Source: an uncultured Lachnospiraceae bacterium (GTDB taxonomy: Bacteria; Bacillota; Clostridia; Lachnospirales; Lachnospiraceae). From it: a stretch of DNA of 9,597 nucleotides. The stretch's first letter is position 1. The number at the start of each line of letters is the position of its first letter. This document shows positions 1-5,685 of this stretch, piece after piece. The stretch lies in contig CAJUHN010000150.1 of NCBI GenBank assembly GCA_910585935.1, forward strand, positions 1 through 9,597, given 5' to 3'. Position numbers and translations under genes: made by a program. The notes beneath the pieces are model-generated. The model made no database searches and was not told where the DNA came from. It was given only the letters and a program-made list of their open reading frames with translations.

Positions 1-69
1 CCGCTACGTCTGGAACGGAGCGAGAGCGCGGCTTTGATGGAATACTTCCTTGCCGTAGCGAACCTCTGA
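1..69. other. G+C-rich segment with inverted ends, cut by the left edge
   Basis: The first 60 bases contain 36 G or C, far above the rest of the window. CGCTACG at 2-8 is the exact reverse complement of CGTAGCG at 54-60. Two small internal hairpins are possible: GGAA/TTCC at 39-42 and 46-49, and GCG/CGC at 20-22 and 27-29. The forward strand is also open from base 1 to a TGA at 67-69 (22 codons, ending FLAVANL), so this could be the 3' end of a gene, a dispersed palindromic repeat or a structured RNA. I cannot decide between these. The composition break suggests an element different in origin from the genes that follow. Confidence 0.35.
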
Positions 70-122
70 TACTCAAATAGACCACACTATACCCCTTTTC
101 TATTTCTATTTATTTTATCGTC

Positions 123-151
123 TTTTCTTTTTCCAAATAATATGTTATAAT
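123..151 (+). promoter_or_regulatory. Candidate extended -10 promoter for the 220-513 gene
   Basis: TATAAT at 146-151 is a perfect -10 box and is preceded by TGT, giving the extended -10 form TGnTATAAT. The best -35 at 17-base spacing is TTTTCT at 123-128, which is weak, but extended -10 promoters tolerate that. The box lies inside a perfect palindrome (143-158). A start point near 158 would leave a leader of about 60 bases before the ATG. Confidence 0.5.
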
Positions 152-158
152 TATAACA
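143..158. promoter_or_regulatory. 16-bp perfect palindrome over the -10 box, candidate operator
   Basis: TGTTATAATTATAACA reads the same on both strands. It contains a TATAAT on each strand and covers the likely -10 element of the 220-513 gene. A dimeric repressor bound here would block the promoter. Equally, the site could be an AT-rich coincidence, or a promoter that fires both ways. No second copy was noticed in the window. Confidence 0.35.
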
Positions 159-206
159 AATATAAAATACTTTCATCTTTATATAAAAATAATAAACTAA
201 TTATTC

Positions 207-214
207 AGGAGGTG
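207..214 (+). promoter_or_regulatory. Strong Shine-Dalgarno site AGGAGGTG
   Basis: AGGAGGTG is a near-complete complement of the 16S rRNA 3' end. It lies five bases before the ATG at 220 and fixes that start for the small rightward gene. Confidence 0.8.
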
Positions 215-219
215 ACACT

Positions 220-513
220 ATGAAATATATGCGTATTCCATTTATAGTAGAAGCAATTCCCTATGAGCAAGGAAAAGGAATAGAAGATGGTTTTGAATTA
301 TGGTCAGATGTTGTCATTCATGGTTGGATTAAAACAGATAATTTAATAAAAATGAAAAAAGAAAATGGAACTATTGTTTGTCCTTATATTGATACTAGCC
401 GTGGACGTTCTTTTATAAAAGAAGGAGATTATATCATTATAGAAAGTGATGGAAATCGTCATGTTTGCAGTGGAAAAATCTTTCCCGATCGCTTTGAAGA
501 AATAAAAGAGTGA
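220..513 (+). CDS. Small phage-type protein of the PGDYG-like kind, function unknown
   Basis: The 97-residue protein starts at an ATG with a strong ribosome site. It has the layout of short hypothetical proteins common in Firmicute phages and prophages: an N-terminal strand of the form MKYxRxPxxVEAxxY, a variable middle, and a late motif of the form xxGDYIIxxxxGxxxxCxxxxFxxxFE. Here these are residues 1-15 and 65-94 (EGDYII at 68-73, Cys83, FPDRFEE at 88-94). In the better-known members the core is PGDYI; here it is EGDYI. The biochemical role of this group is not known to me. No phage genes are visible beside it. It is the only rightward gene and converges on the flagellar operon, so it is probably a separate unit, possibly a remnant of mobile DNA. 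There is no membrane segment or signal peptide. Confidence 0.75.
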   Translation: MKYMRIPFIVEAIPYEQGKGIEDGFELWSDVVIHGWIKTDNLIKMKKENGTIVCPYIDTSRGRSFIKEGDYIIIESDGNRHVCSGKIFPDRFEEIKE

Positions 514-565
514 AAAAAATAAACCATTTAGATATTATTTTCTATTCTAAATGGTTTATCTTTTT
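513..565. terminator. Bidirectional intrinsic terminator between convergent genes
   Basis: The arms ATAAACCATTTAGA (519-532) and TCTAAATGGTTTAT (546-559) are perfect 14-bp complements around a 13-base loop. For rightward transcripts the stem is followed by C and five T (560-565). For leftward transcripts the other strand gives six T immediately after the stem (complement of the A run 513-518). It therefore ends both the 220-513 gene and the long leftward flagellar operon. The T-tract overlaps the stop codon of the leftward gene at 564-566. Confidence 0.9.
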
Positions 566-1217
566 AATTACATAATATTTCAGCAAGTGTTTTATAATCT
601 ACCCCAAAGGGTATTTCATATGTTCCTATTTGCATTTTATTTGCATACTTATTTAACACTAGATAATGATTAAATTCCGATGAATCTGTGATTACTCCTT
701 TTTCTTGCAATATTATCGCAATATCTTCTGAACTCATTCCGCTCTTCACTGTAATAATCACCTTTTCTGTACCAGAATTGCTTTCTATCTCTTGTATTTG
801 TGTAGTTGTTTCTTCTAATTCAACTGTAGTTACTTCTGTTATCGTTTCCTCTGTTGTTGTTTCTGCTGTAGTTATCTCTTGTGAAATACTTTCTGTTTGC
901 AAAACTTGAGAAGAAGTTTCTGTTTCTTTTATACTCTCTTCTTCTAATGATGAACTTTCCGTTAAATCTTCACTTTCCTGTTCTGATGTTTCTGGCAAAA
1001 CCAGACTAGAAGTTGTATTTTGTTCTGTTTCTGATAAAGAATTTTCTTCTGTTATACTTTCTTTCTCTACCATTCCCAGTTTTTTCGCCTGTTCTATAAT
1101 TTGTTCATCTGTCATAACGGGAGTATCAGATGCTTTTAAATAAAAGGAAATCGCTAACATAATTGTTGTAAAAAGAATCCCTAAACCAAATCCTCGCAAA
1201 AAATACTTTAACTTCAT
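564..1217 (-). CDS. Membrane-anchored MltG/YceG-like protein lacking the catalytic domain
   Basis: This 217-residue protein has a short basic N-terminus and one membrane segment (about residues 9-27). A low-complexity Ser/Thr/Glu-rich linker of about 100 residues (51-150) follows. The C-terminal domain (about 153-216) resembles the N-terminal, LysM-like part of MltG/YceG endolytic transglycosylases: ITVKSGMSSEDIAIIL, then GVI, then GTYEIPFGVDYKTLAEIL. Full MltG proteins are over 300 residues and carry a catalytic Glu domain after this; here the protein ends instead. I infer an outward-facing, non-enzymatic cell-wall-binding protein; automatic pipelines may still name it endolytic transglycosylase MltG. 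Its ATG overlaps the upstream gene's TGA (ATGA, 1214-1217), with GAGGAAA upstream, so it is translationally coupled and is the last gene of the operon. Confidence 0.75.
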   Translation of the reverse strand: MKLKYFLRGFGLGILFTTIMLAISFYLKASDTPVMTDEQIIEQAKKLGMVEKESITEENSLSETEQNTTSSLVLPETSEQESEDLTESSSLEEESIKETETSSQVLQTESISQEITTAETTTEETITEVTTVELEETTTQIQEIESNSGTEKVIITVKSGMSSEDIAIILQEKGVITDSSEFNHYLVLNKYANKMQIGTYEIPFGVDYKTLAEILCN

Positions 1218-1978
1218 GGCATTTCCTCATGAAACAAATCCACAACTAATTTCACTTCACCTACTCCAAGTCCTAATTCTTTTGCAATTTCTAAATTAGA
1301 CTTTCCTTCTTTATTCATTCTCAAAATAATATCGTGATTTGTTTCCTTTGTTTCTTTCAGTGAAATTTTTTCCTGTACTTCTTGATTCGTTTCTTTTATG
1401 ATTGTTTCATCTTTCTCAATGGGATTTATTTCTATCTGCTTTTCTGACTCTTTCATCGCTGCCATTTCTGCTACAATTTCCTTTGTTGTTTCTTCTATCA
1501 CATCTTTTACTTCCGCTGCCTTCTTTTCCGTAACACGATTTTCTGCTGTAATACCTTCTACTAATACATTTCCTGCCTTTCTTAAAGATTTCACTGTATT
1601 TTGTACATCTACTACAGCTTCTTTCATTTCTTTCTCTTTATCATCTAACATACTATATAAAAACATAACTTCCTTATGGTTTTTATCCACTTCACCTAAT
1701 ACTGTTTCAGAATAATCATGGAGCGCCATTATCTTTTCATTTGATAGCATCTCTAATTGGCGCTCCGTTTTATCAACTATTTCATCCGTTATATTTTCAA
1801 GAAAATTACCAACCATTTCATGTATCTGCTGTCTGACTATTTGACGCATTTCCTCACTAGTTACCAACTTATCTGCTGCTTTATTCAAACGCTCTTCTTC
1901 ATTCTTATCTGAAATAAAATAACTAATTATGATAGACATCATTCCAATCAACAATAAACATATTTCAAGCGCTGTCAT
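1214..1978 (-). CDS. DUF6115-type membrane-anchored coiled-coil protein with C-terminal helix-turn-helix-like segment
   Basis: The 254-residue protein has one N-terminal membrane segment (about 4-22), then a long charged, mostly helical stretch (25-180) with coiled-coil character. It includes the segment NHKEVMFLYSMLDDKEKEM (100-118), which I recognise from DUF6115 proteins that accompany clostridial flagellar operons. A Glu/Lys/Thr-rich linker (180-214) leads to a C-terminal segment (216-248: ILRMNKEGKSNLEIAKELGL, then GVGEVKLVVDLF). That segment has the spacing of a helix-turn-helix of the kind found in resolvase and sigma-4 domains. The ATG has GAGGTG just upstream. Family membership is a recognition call; the function is unknown. 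Such an HTH on a membrane protein may bind DNA near the membrane or act as a protein-binding module. Confidence 0.75.
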   Translation of the reverse strand: MTALEICLLLIGMMSIIISYFISDKNEEERLNKAADKLVTSEEMRQIVRQQIHEMVGNFLENITDEIVDKTERQLEMLSNEKIMALHDYSETVLGEVDKNHKEVMFLYSMLDDKEKEMKEAVVDVQNTVKSLRKAGNVLVEGITAENRVTEKKAAEVKDVIEETTKEIVAEMAAMKESEKQIEINPIEKDETIIKETNQEVQEKISLKETKETNHDIILRMNKEGKSNLEIAKELGLGVGEVKLVVDLFHEEMP

Positions 1979-2004
1979 CTTTCACCTCATACTCGCTTCC
2001 TTAC

Positions 2005-2040
2005 AAGTGAGAAGACTGTCAAAAAAATCCTCACTTTTTT
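2005..2040. other. Intergenic hairpin, terminator-shaped only on the plus strand
   Basis: AAGTGAG (2005-2011) pairs with CTCACTT (2030-2036) around an 18-base loop. On the plus strand four more T follow, so it could stop antisense transcription. On the leftward mRNA the stem lacks a downstream U run, so it should not end the operon; it may act as a weak stability element between the two genes. The stem is only 7 bp. Confidence 0.25.
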
Positions 2041-2046
2041 ATTCCA

Positions 2047-2370
2047 CTAAATTTTCATGTCAAAATTGCTAACTGTAGCTTTTACCTTTACACTACCTTC
2101 TTCTTCCTCTTCTTCCTTTTTCTTTTGCTTCTTTTTCTGGTTATTAAAATAAGAACCATTTCCTTTTTCTTTTGCATCATAACGATTCTCTTTTTTATCA
2201 GAATTTTCAAACTTTGTGACCTGTTGACTATTTTGTTTTACTTCATGATGTATTTGAATTTGAATATTGCTTTGGTCAGTTTGTGGCTTTATATCTTGAT
2301 TTTGTTTAATTTGGCTCATATCTTGAGATCTTTGTACCACACCTTGGAGTTCTACCGGTCGAATTGCCAT
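2047..2370 (-). CDS. Conserved small hypothetical protein of clostridial flagellar operons
   Basis: This 107-residue soluble protein begins MAIRPVELQGVVQRSQD, is Gln/Asn/Lys-rich, then has a strikingly charged run (KKKQKKK followed by six Glu, about 83-95), and ends VSNFDMKI. I recall similar short proteins with a MAIRPVELQG-type start and a conserved hydrophobic end following fapA in Lachnospiraceae operons, but I know no assigned function. The ATG at 2368-2370 is chosen because AAAGGAG (2379-2385) sits 8 bases before it. A longer reading from the GTG at 2377-2379 would place the start inside this ribosome site. The middle looks disordered. There is no membrane segment, signal peptide or recognisable catalytic motif. 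It may be a linker or adaptor for flagellar assembly; that is a guess from context. Confidence 0.7.
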   Translation of the reverse strand: MAIRPVELQGVVQRSQDMSQIKQNQDIKPQTDQSNIQIQIHHEVKQNSQQVTKFENSDKKENRYDAKEKGNGSYFNNQKKKQKKKEEEEEEGSVKVKATVSNFDMKI

Positions 2371-2378
2371 AATTATCA

Positions 2379-2385
2379 CTCCTTT
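2379..2385 (-). promoter_or_regulatory. Shine-Dalgarno site that decides the 2370 start
   Basis: On the minus strand AAAGGAG is followed by 8 bases and ATG (2370-2368). An in-frame GTG overlaps the site (2377-2379) and would extend the protein by three residues. It has no ribosome site of its own and is rejected. Confidence 0.75.
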
Positions 2386-2397
2386 CTGAGAATCTTT

Positions 2398-2405
2398 CTA
2401 TCGCC
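2398..2405 (-). promoter_or_regulatory. Possible sigma-28-type -10 element (weak)
   Basis: GGCGATAG on the minus strand resembles the sigma-28 -10 consensus GCCGATAA. It lies about 28 bases before the start of the 2047-2370 gene, in the 60-base gap after fapA. The -35 side is poor: at 15-base spacing it reads AAAT rather than TAAA. It also overlaps a small hairpin, GCCA-AAA-TGGC (2403-2413). If real, it would give the last three genes their own late-class promoter. Confidence 0.2.
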
Positions 2406-2430
2406 AAAATGGCAAAAATCATTTTCTCTT

Positions 2431-4023
2431 TTAATTAATTCTTTTTATCTCATGCCATTCTTTTATAAATTGGCAACAGCGATGTGTATCCGAAATAATA
2501 GTAAATTCGCCTGAAATGGACACTTTCACTCCGGGATAAATAATTTTATCCACTTTTATTCTGCCACCATCTGATTCTCCTATATTTCCTTCATATGTCG
2601 CTGCTTCTTTCTCTATTGCTTGTAACTTTTGCGTTACTTCTTTATATTGCATTAAGCTTTTCTGAAAAGAGGCTAGTTTTGAAGGTTCTAATATTCCTTT
2701 TTGTTGTTTCTTCTTTACTACTTCTAAAACTTGTCCTAATTGATATTCCTCTGCCTCTAACTTCTTCTTTTCTTCTTTTAATTGTGCTAATCTGTCCTGA
2801 ATCGCGGGATCATTGCCCACTTCCACACAGGTAGAACCTCCCATGGAAGACCCGATTGTCTGCGCTTGTATTAAATTCCCTGCTCTGACATATCCTCCAA
2901 CAATTAATCCTTTTTTTCCAGATACATGTATTTCTGTTTTAGCTGTCACTTTGCTATGCATAATCGCATCTACTTCTATATATCCATTCGCCTGTACTGT
3001 AGCGCTTTCAATAAACTTCGCGATCACGTTTCCCTGTGCCTGTACAATTCCACGACTCATGCCCTGAATTCCTCGCTGAATAACAATATTTCCACCAGCG
3101 ATCAATCTTGCTCCTTCTACTACCCCCTGTACATTGATATTTCCCTTTGCAATAACTGTAAATCCTGTGCGCACATTACCTCGTATTTCCACATCACCTT
3201 TATAGCTGATATCTCCTGTAGAAGTGTCCACATCACCATCTACTTCATATACATTAGATAAAACAACTTTACCATCTTCCTTTAAAACTACATGTCCATC
3301 TACTTTTGCGATAAGTTGTAAACCATCTTCGGAAAGAGCAATATTAGAACCATATAAAAGCTTTTTCACTTTAATAGGAGTTGGCAAAATAGCTTTTCCA
3401 AAGACATCTACTCCCGGCGTCCCTGTCACCTCTTTTGTCAAAGTCGCTAATATCGTACCTTCTGTCACACTATTCATATTCTGTAATTGATGGAAATCTA
3501 CAGAACCATCTTCATTTAACTTCGGTCTGGCACTCAGATTTGTATTAAAAGAATATTCAATTTTGGCATCTTTTCCCTCAATAGGTTTTGTGCCAACTGC
3601 AATAATGTAATCTGTACAATATTTTCTATCTTTTAAATAAGAACTCACACTTTCTTTTTTTATTCCATATTTTATGCCATTTGATGTAAAGCCTCTATAA
3701 ATTTCTGCCTCGTCCATTTGAGACCCATCATTACTGGCAGGATAAAAGCGTGCTATCGCTTTCATCTTGTCACTGGAAACTATGATATCCATATCTTCTG
3801 ATATCGGAAATGTCTTCTCATTTGTCAATTTTACAACCGTTTCTTCTTGTTGCTGAAGTCCTTTATTAATTGCGGGAAGGTTGTATTCAGCGATTTGATG
3901 TTTTGTTAAATAAGAAGTGATTTCATCTAAAGTGATTTCTTTTCCCTCTTCTACCGCTGGATAAATCTTTAGGTATGTTCCATCCATTTTGATTAATACT
4001 TGAAAAAATCCATTTCTATTCAT
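2431..4023 (-). CDS. fapA: FapA family (DUF342) flagellar assembly protein A
   Basis: This is a 530-residue polymerisation/assembly-associated protein. Residues 1-130 form the N-terminal region. The DUF342 core begins near IAVGTKPIEGKDAKIEYSFN (141-160), continues through DGSVDFHQL (172-180), GTPGVDVFGK (201-210) and VDGDVDTSTGDISYKGDV (261-278), and then a Gly/Val-rich parallel beta-helix (about 275-400, with KKGLIVGGYVRAG at 370-382). A Lys/Glu/Gln coiled coil spans about 408-475, and a short C-terminal beta segment (PGVKVSISGE) closes the protein. FapA-type proteins have been linked to flagellar number and placement in other bacteria; the exact role here is not shown. The ATG at 4021-4023 is preferred because GGGGG lies 7 bases upstream. 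An in-frame ATG at 4050 would add nine residues, overlap the sigma gene by 11 bases and lack such a site. Full length, no defects seen. Confidence 0.9.
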   Translation of the reverse strand: MNRNGFFQVLIKMDGTYLKIYPAVEEGKEITLDEITSYLTKHQIAEYNLPAINKGLQQQEETVVKLTNEKTFPISEDMDIIVSSDKMKAIARFYPASNDGSQMDEAEIYRGFTSNGIKYGIKKESVSSYLKDRKYCTDYIIAVGTKPIEGKDAKIEYSFNTNLSARPKLNEDGSVDFHQLQNMNSVTEGTILATLTKEVTGTPGVDVFGKAILPTPIKVKKLLYGSNIALSEDGLQLIAKVDGHVVLKEDGKVVLSNVYEVDGDVDTSTGDISYKGDVEIRGNVRTGFTVIAKGNINVQGVVEGARLIAGGNIVIQRGIQGMSRGIVQAQGNVIAKFIESATVQANGYIEVDAIMHSKVTAKTEIHVSGKKGLIVGGYVRAGNLIQAQTIGSSMGGSTCVEVGNDPAIQDRLAQLKEEKKKLEAEEYQLGQVLEVVKKKQQKGILEPSKLASFQKSLMQYKEVTQKLQAIEKEAATYEGNIGESDGGRIKVDKIIYPGVKVSISGEFTIISDTHRCCQFIKEWHEIKRIN

Positions 4024-4030
4024 ATGATTT

Positions 4031-4035
4031 CCCCC
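4031..4035 (-). promoter_or_regulatory. Ribosome site that decides the fapA start
   Basis: On the minus strand AGGGGGAAATCAT precedes the ATG at 4023-4021, with the G5 core 7 bases away. This places the fapA start 16 bases after the sigma gene stop rather than at the upstream ATG at 4050, which lies within the sigma gene. Confidence 0.7.
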
Positions 4036-4039
4036 TGCT

Positions 4040-4807
4040 TTATGTTTCATATAAAATTCCTATATGATCCCCTAATCTTTGTTTTAATTTTTGAAGAGCC
4101 TTTGTATGCAGCTGCGAAATACGGGATTCTGAAACTTCCATAATCATGCTGATCTCTTTTAAAGTGAGTTCTTCATAATAATATAATAAAATCACTTTTC
4201 TCTCTTTCTCTGTTAGAACTGATATAGCTTCTTCTAATTCTCTTTTTAACTCTTGTCTTTCTATCACACTTTCCGGACTATCAAATTTAGATTTCACGCT
4301 TGAATCTGGCTGTATTTCCAACCCTTGTTCCATACATTCATCTATAGAAACTAATCTAGAAGCCTGTGTCTGTCCTTCCCATGTATAATACTCTTCTAAT
4401 GAAATCCCCAATTCTTTCGCCATCTCTTCATCTGTAGCAGGACGACCTAACTCTCTTTCCAACTTTGAAAGAACATTATCCATTTTCTTTTGTTTCTGTC
4501 TTATTGTTCTTGGAAGCCAGTCCATTTTTCTTATTTGATCTAAAATAGCACCTCGAATCCTAAGACTGGCATATGTTTCAAATTTAATTCCCTTTTCATA
4601 GTCAAATTTATCAATTGCATCGATCAAACCGAAGATACCATAACTGACTAAATCTTCATATTCCACATTATATCCCAGATACATACTCAATCTCCCGGCA
4701 ATAATTTTCACCAAAGGAGCATACTCCATAATCAACTTTTCCCTCATATCTGGACATTTTGTTTTCGCATAAGATGCCCACAATTTATTTCTTTGATTTT
4801 CGTCCAA
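4040..4807 (-). CDS. fliA: RNA polymerase sigma factor, FliA/WhiG (sigma-28/sigma-D) family
   Basis: This 255-residue sigma-70-family factor directs late flagellar, motility and chemotaxis promoters. Region 2 spans about 25-100, with YEDLVSYGIFGLIDAIDKFD (50-69), FETYASLRIRGAILDQIRK (76-94) and DWLPRTIR (96-103), a string diagnostic of the FliA/WhiG/SigD group. Region 3 is about 104-185. Region 4 (198-246) has LTEKERKVILLYYYEELTLK followed by the HTH around EVSESRISQLHTKALQKL. There is no region 1.1 or ECF layout. The start is TTG: it is preceded in frame, directly, by TAG (4808-4810), and GGAGGTG (4814-4820) sits 6 bases before it. The next Met is residue 21, inside conserved sequence. It sits between the small membrane gene and fapA, matching clostridial che/fli operons. 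An anti-sigma FlgM is not in the window. Confidence 0.93.
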   Translation of the reverse strand: MDENQRNKLWASYAKTKCPDMREKLIMEYAPLVKIIAGRLSMYLGYNVEYEDLVSYGIFGLIDAIDKFDYEKGIKFETYASLRIRGAILDQIRKMDWLPRTIRQKQKKMDNVLSKLERELGRPATDEEMAKELGISLEEYYTWEGQTQASRLVSIDECMEQGLEIQPDSSVKSKFDSPESVIERQELKRELEEAISVLTEKERKVILLYYYEELTLKEISMIMEVSESRISQLHTKALQKLKQRLGDHIGILYET

Positions 4808-4813
4808 CTACGA

Positions 4814-4820
4814 CACCTCC
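4814..4820 (-). promoter_or_regulatory. Shine-Dalgarno site that fixes a TTG start for fliA
   Basis: GGAGGTG is followed by TCGTAG and TTG on the minus strand. The in-frame TAG touching the TTG rules out any upstream start, and spacing is optimal for the TTG. A weak start behind a strong ribosome site may tune sigma-28 amount. Confidence 0.85.
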
Positions 4821-4835
4821 AAGCTAGATTCTTTT

Positions 4836-5174
4836 TTATATCTCCAGCTCTTCTTCTGAAACTGTACCCTCTGAATCTTTTAATGCTTTTGCCTTTTTTA
4901 ATTCCTGCTGCTTTTTTTCTTTTTCCTCTTTTTCAAGCTGCGCCTTCGCCAGTTCCTCTTCTTTTCTTTTTTCTTCTTCTGCCTGTTCTACACTTTTTAC
5001 AATATTTCCCACTATCATTTTAGCGATTAACCCTATGATATAAAACAGAATTAAGACTATCAAAATCATGATTAAAGCCTTATCAGGGGGGTCTTGTCTT
5101 TTTATTGCCACAATACAGGCGATAAGTCCAGCTAACATCATCACAACAGCAGGAATTACATTCACTTTTTTCAT
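4836..5174 (-). CDS. Small two-pass membrane protein with charged coiled-coil tail, unknown function
   Basis: The 112-residue protein has two hydrophobic segments (about 7-24 and 33-55) separated by a short polar loop (KRQDPPDK). A Glu/Lys/Gln-rich helical tail (62-100) follows, ending in an acidic EEELEI. I recall similarly placed small membrane proteins between cheD and the sigma-28 gene in Lachnospiraceae, but know of no assigned function. The tail is most likely cytoplasmic by the positive-inside rule and could tether a partner. The ATG at 5172-5174 is 14 bases from the cheD stop, with GGGG (5183-5186) as a weak ribosome site. It is followed after 28 bases by the sigma gene, so it is within the operon. 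No catalytic or metal-binding motif is seen. Confidence 0.7.
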   Translation of the reverse strand: MKKVNVIPAVVMMLAGLIACIVAIKRQDPPDKALIMILIVLILFYIIGLIAKMIVGNIVKSVEQAEEEKRKEEELAKAQLEKEEKEKKQQELKKAKALKDSEGTVSEEELEI

Positions 5175-5188
5175 TTCGCAATCCCCAC

Positions 5189-5677
5189 TTATATTCTCTT
5201 TAACTCTTTTCCTACTGATTTGATCAACAAAGAACCATCTTCTGAAAAAAACTGAATCGTCCTGCCATAATTTAACCCTGTATCTTCTGCTAAGATAGGA
5301 ATTCTAAGACTAACTAATTTCGCTTTTACTGCTTCTACATTCCTATCTCCTACTCTTCCTAAGCTATCAGCCGCTGCACTAAAGGCGAACATCTGCGCTC
5401 CCCCAGCAATCTTTGCCTTTAGCCTCTTTCTGTCAGCGCCCAACTGTATCATATCATGTATTAATAAATCTATCCCCGTATCTGCATATTTAGCCGGATT
5501 CTTATCTCTTGTCATCTGTTTGCTATCTGGCAACATAATATGTGCCATTCCACTTACCTTCGTAATCGAATCATATAAACAGATTCCTACACAGGACCCC
5601 AACCCTAATGTAATGAGCGAATCTGGTAACTTACATACTTTTAAATCTGCCATTCCAACTTTAATTACATTTTCCAT
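5189..5677 (-). CDS. cheD: CheD, chemoreceptor glutamine deamidase and CheC partner
   Basis: The 162-residue protein matches CheD along its length. In the family, CheD converts receptor Gln to Glu and, when bound to CheC, stimulates CheC's CheY-P phosphatase. Catalytic elements are visible: Thr23, Cys29 in LGLGSCVGICLYD (24-36) and His46 in SGMAHIMLP (42-50). KYADTGIDLLIHDM and the glycine motif KIAGGAQMF follow, and the late segment NYGRTIQF is also typical. All three presumed active-site residues are present, so it should be active. The ATG is at 5675-5677. AGGTGGA just upstream overlaps the cheC stop TAG (5686-5688), implying translational coupling. CheC and CheD in one operon is the arrangement known from Bacillus-, Clostridium- and Thermotoga-type systems. 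Confidence 0.95.
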   Translation of the reverse strand: MENVIKVGMADLKVCKLPDSLITLGLGSCVGICLYDSITKVSGMAHIMLPDSKQMTRDKNPAKYADTGIDLLIHDMIQLGADRKRLKAKIAGGAQMFAFSAAADSLGRVGDRNVEAVKAKLVSLRIPILAEDTGLNYGRTIQFFSEDGSLLIKSVGKELKRI

Positions 5678-5685
5678 ATATCCAC

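Noticed and set aside
763..1068. Ser/Thr/Glu-rich stretch as a DNA repeat or CRISPR-like array
   Set aside because: The codon pattern is repetitive but there are no regular units or spacers; it is a low-complexity protein stalk.
2403..2413. Hairpin GCCA-AAA-TGGC after fapA as a terminator
   Set aside because: The stem is only 4 bp and no T run follows on either strand; the operon continues through it.
2125..2514. Open frame of about 129 codons on the plus strand
   Set aside because: It lies opposite the small hypothetical gene and the end of fapA, has no ribosome site, and is rich in Phe/Leu/Ile as expected from reading A-rich coding DNA backward.
4021..4050. ATG at 4050 as the fapA start
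   Set aside because: It would overlap the sigma gene and lacks a ribosome site; the ATG at 4023 follows GGGGG at good spacing and begins at the usual family start.
4793..5023. Plus-strand open frame of 76 codons rich in Phe/Leu/Pro
   Set aside because: It is the reverse reading of the Glu/Lys-rich coiled-coil tail of the small membrane protein and the fliA start; composition explains it.
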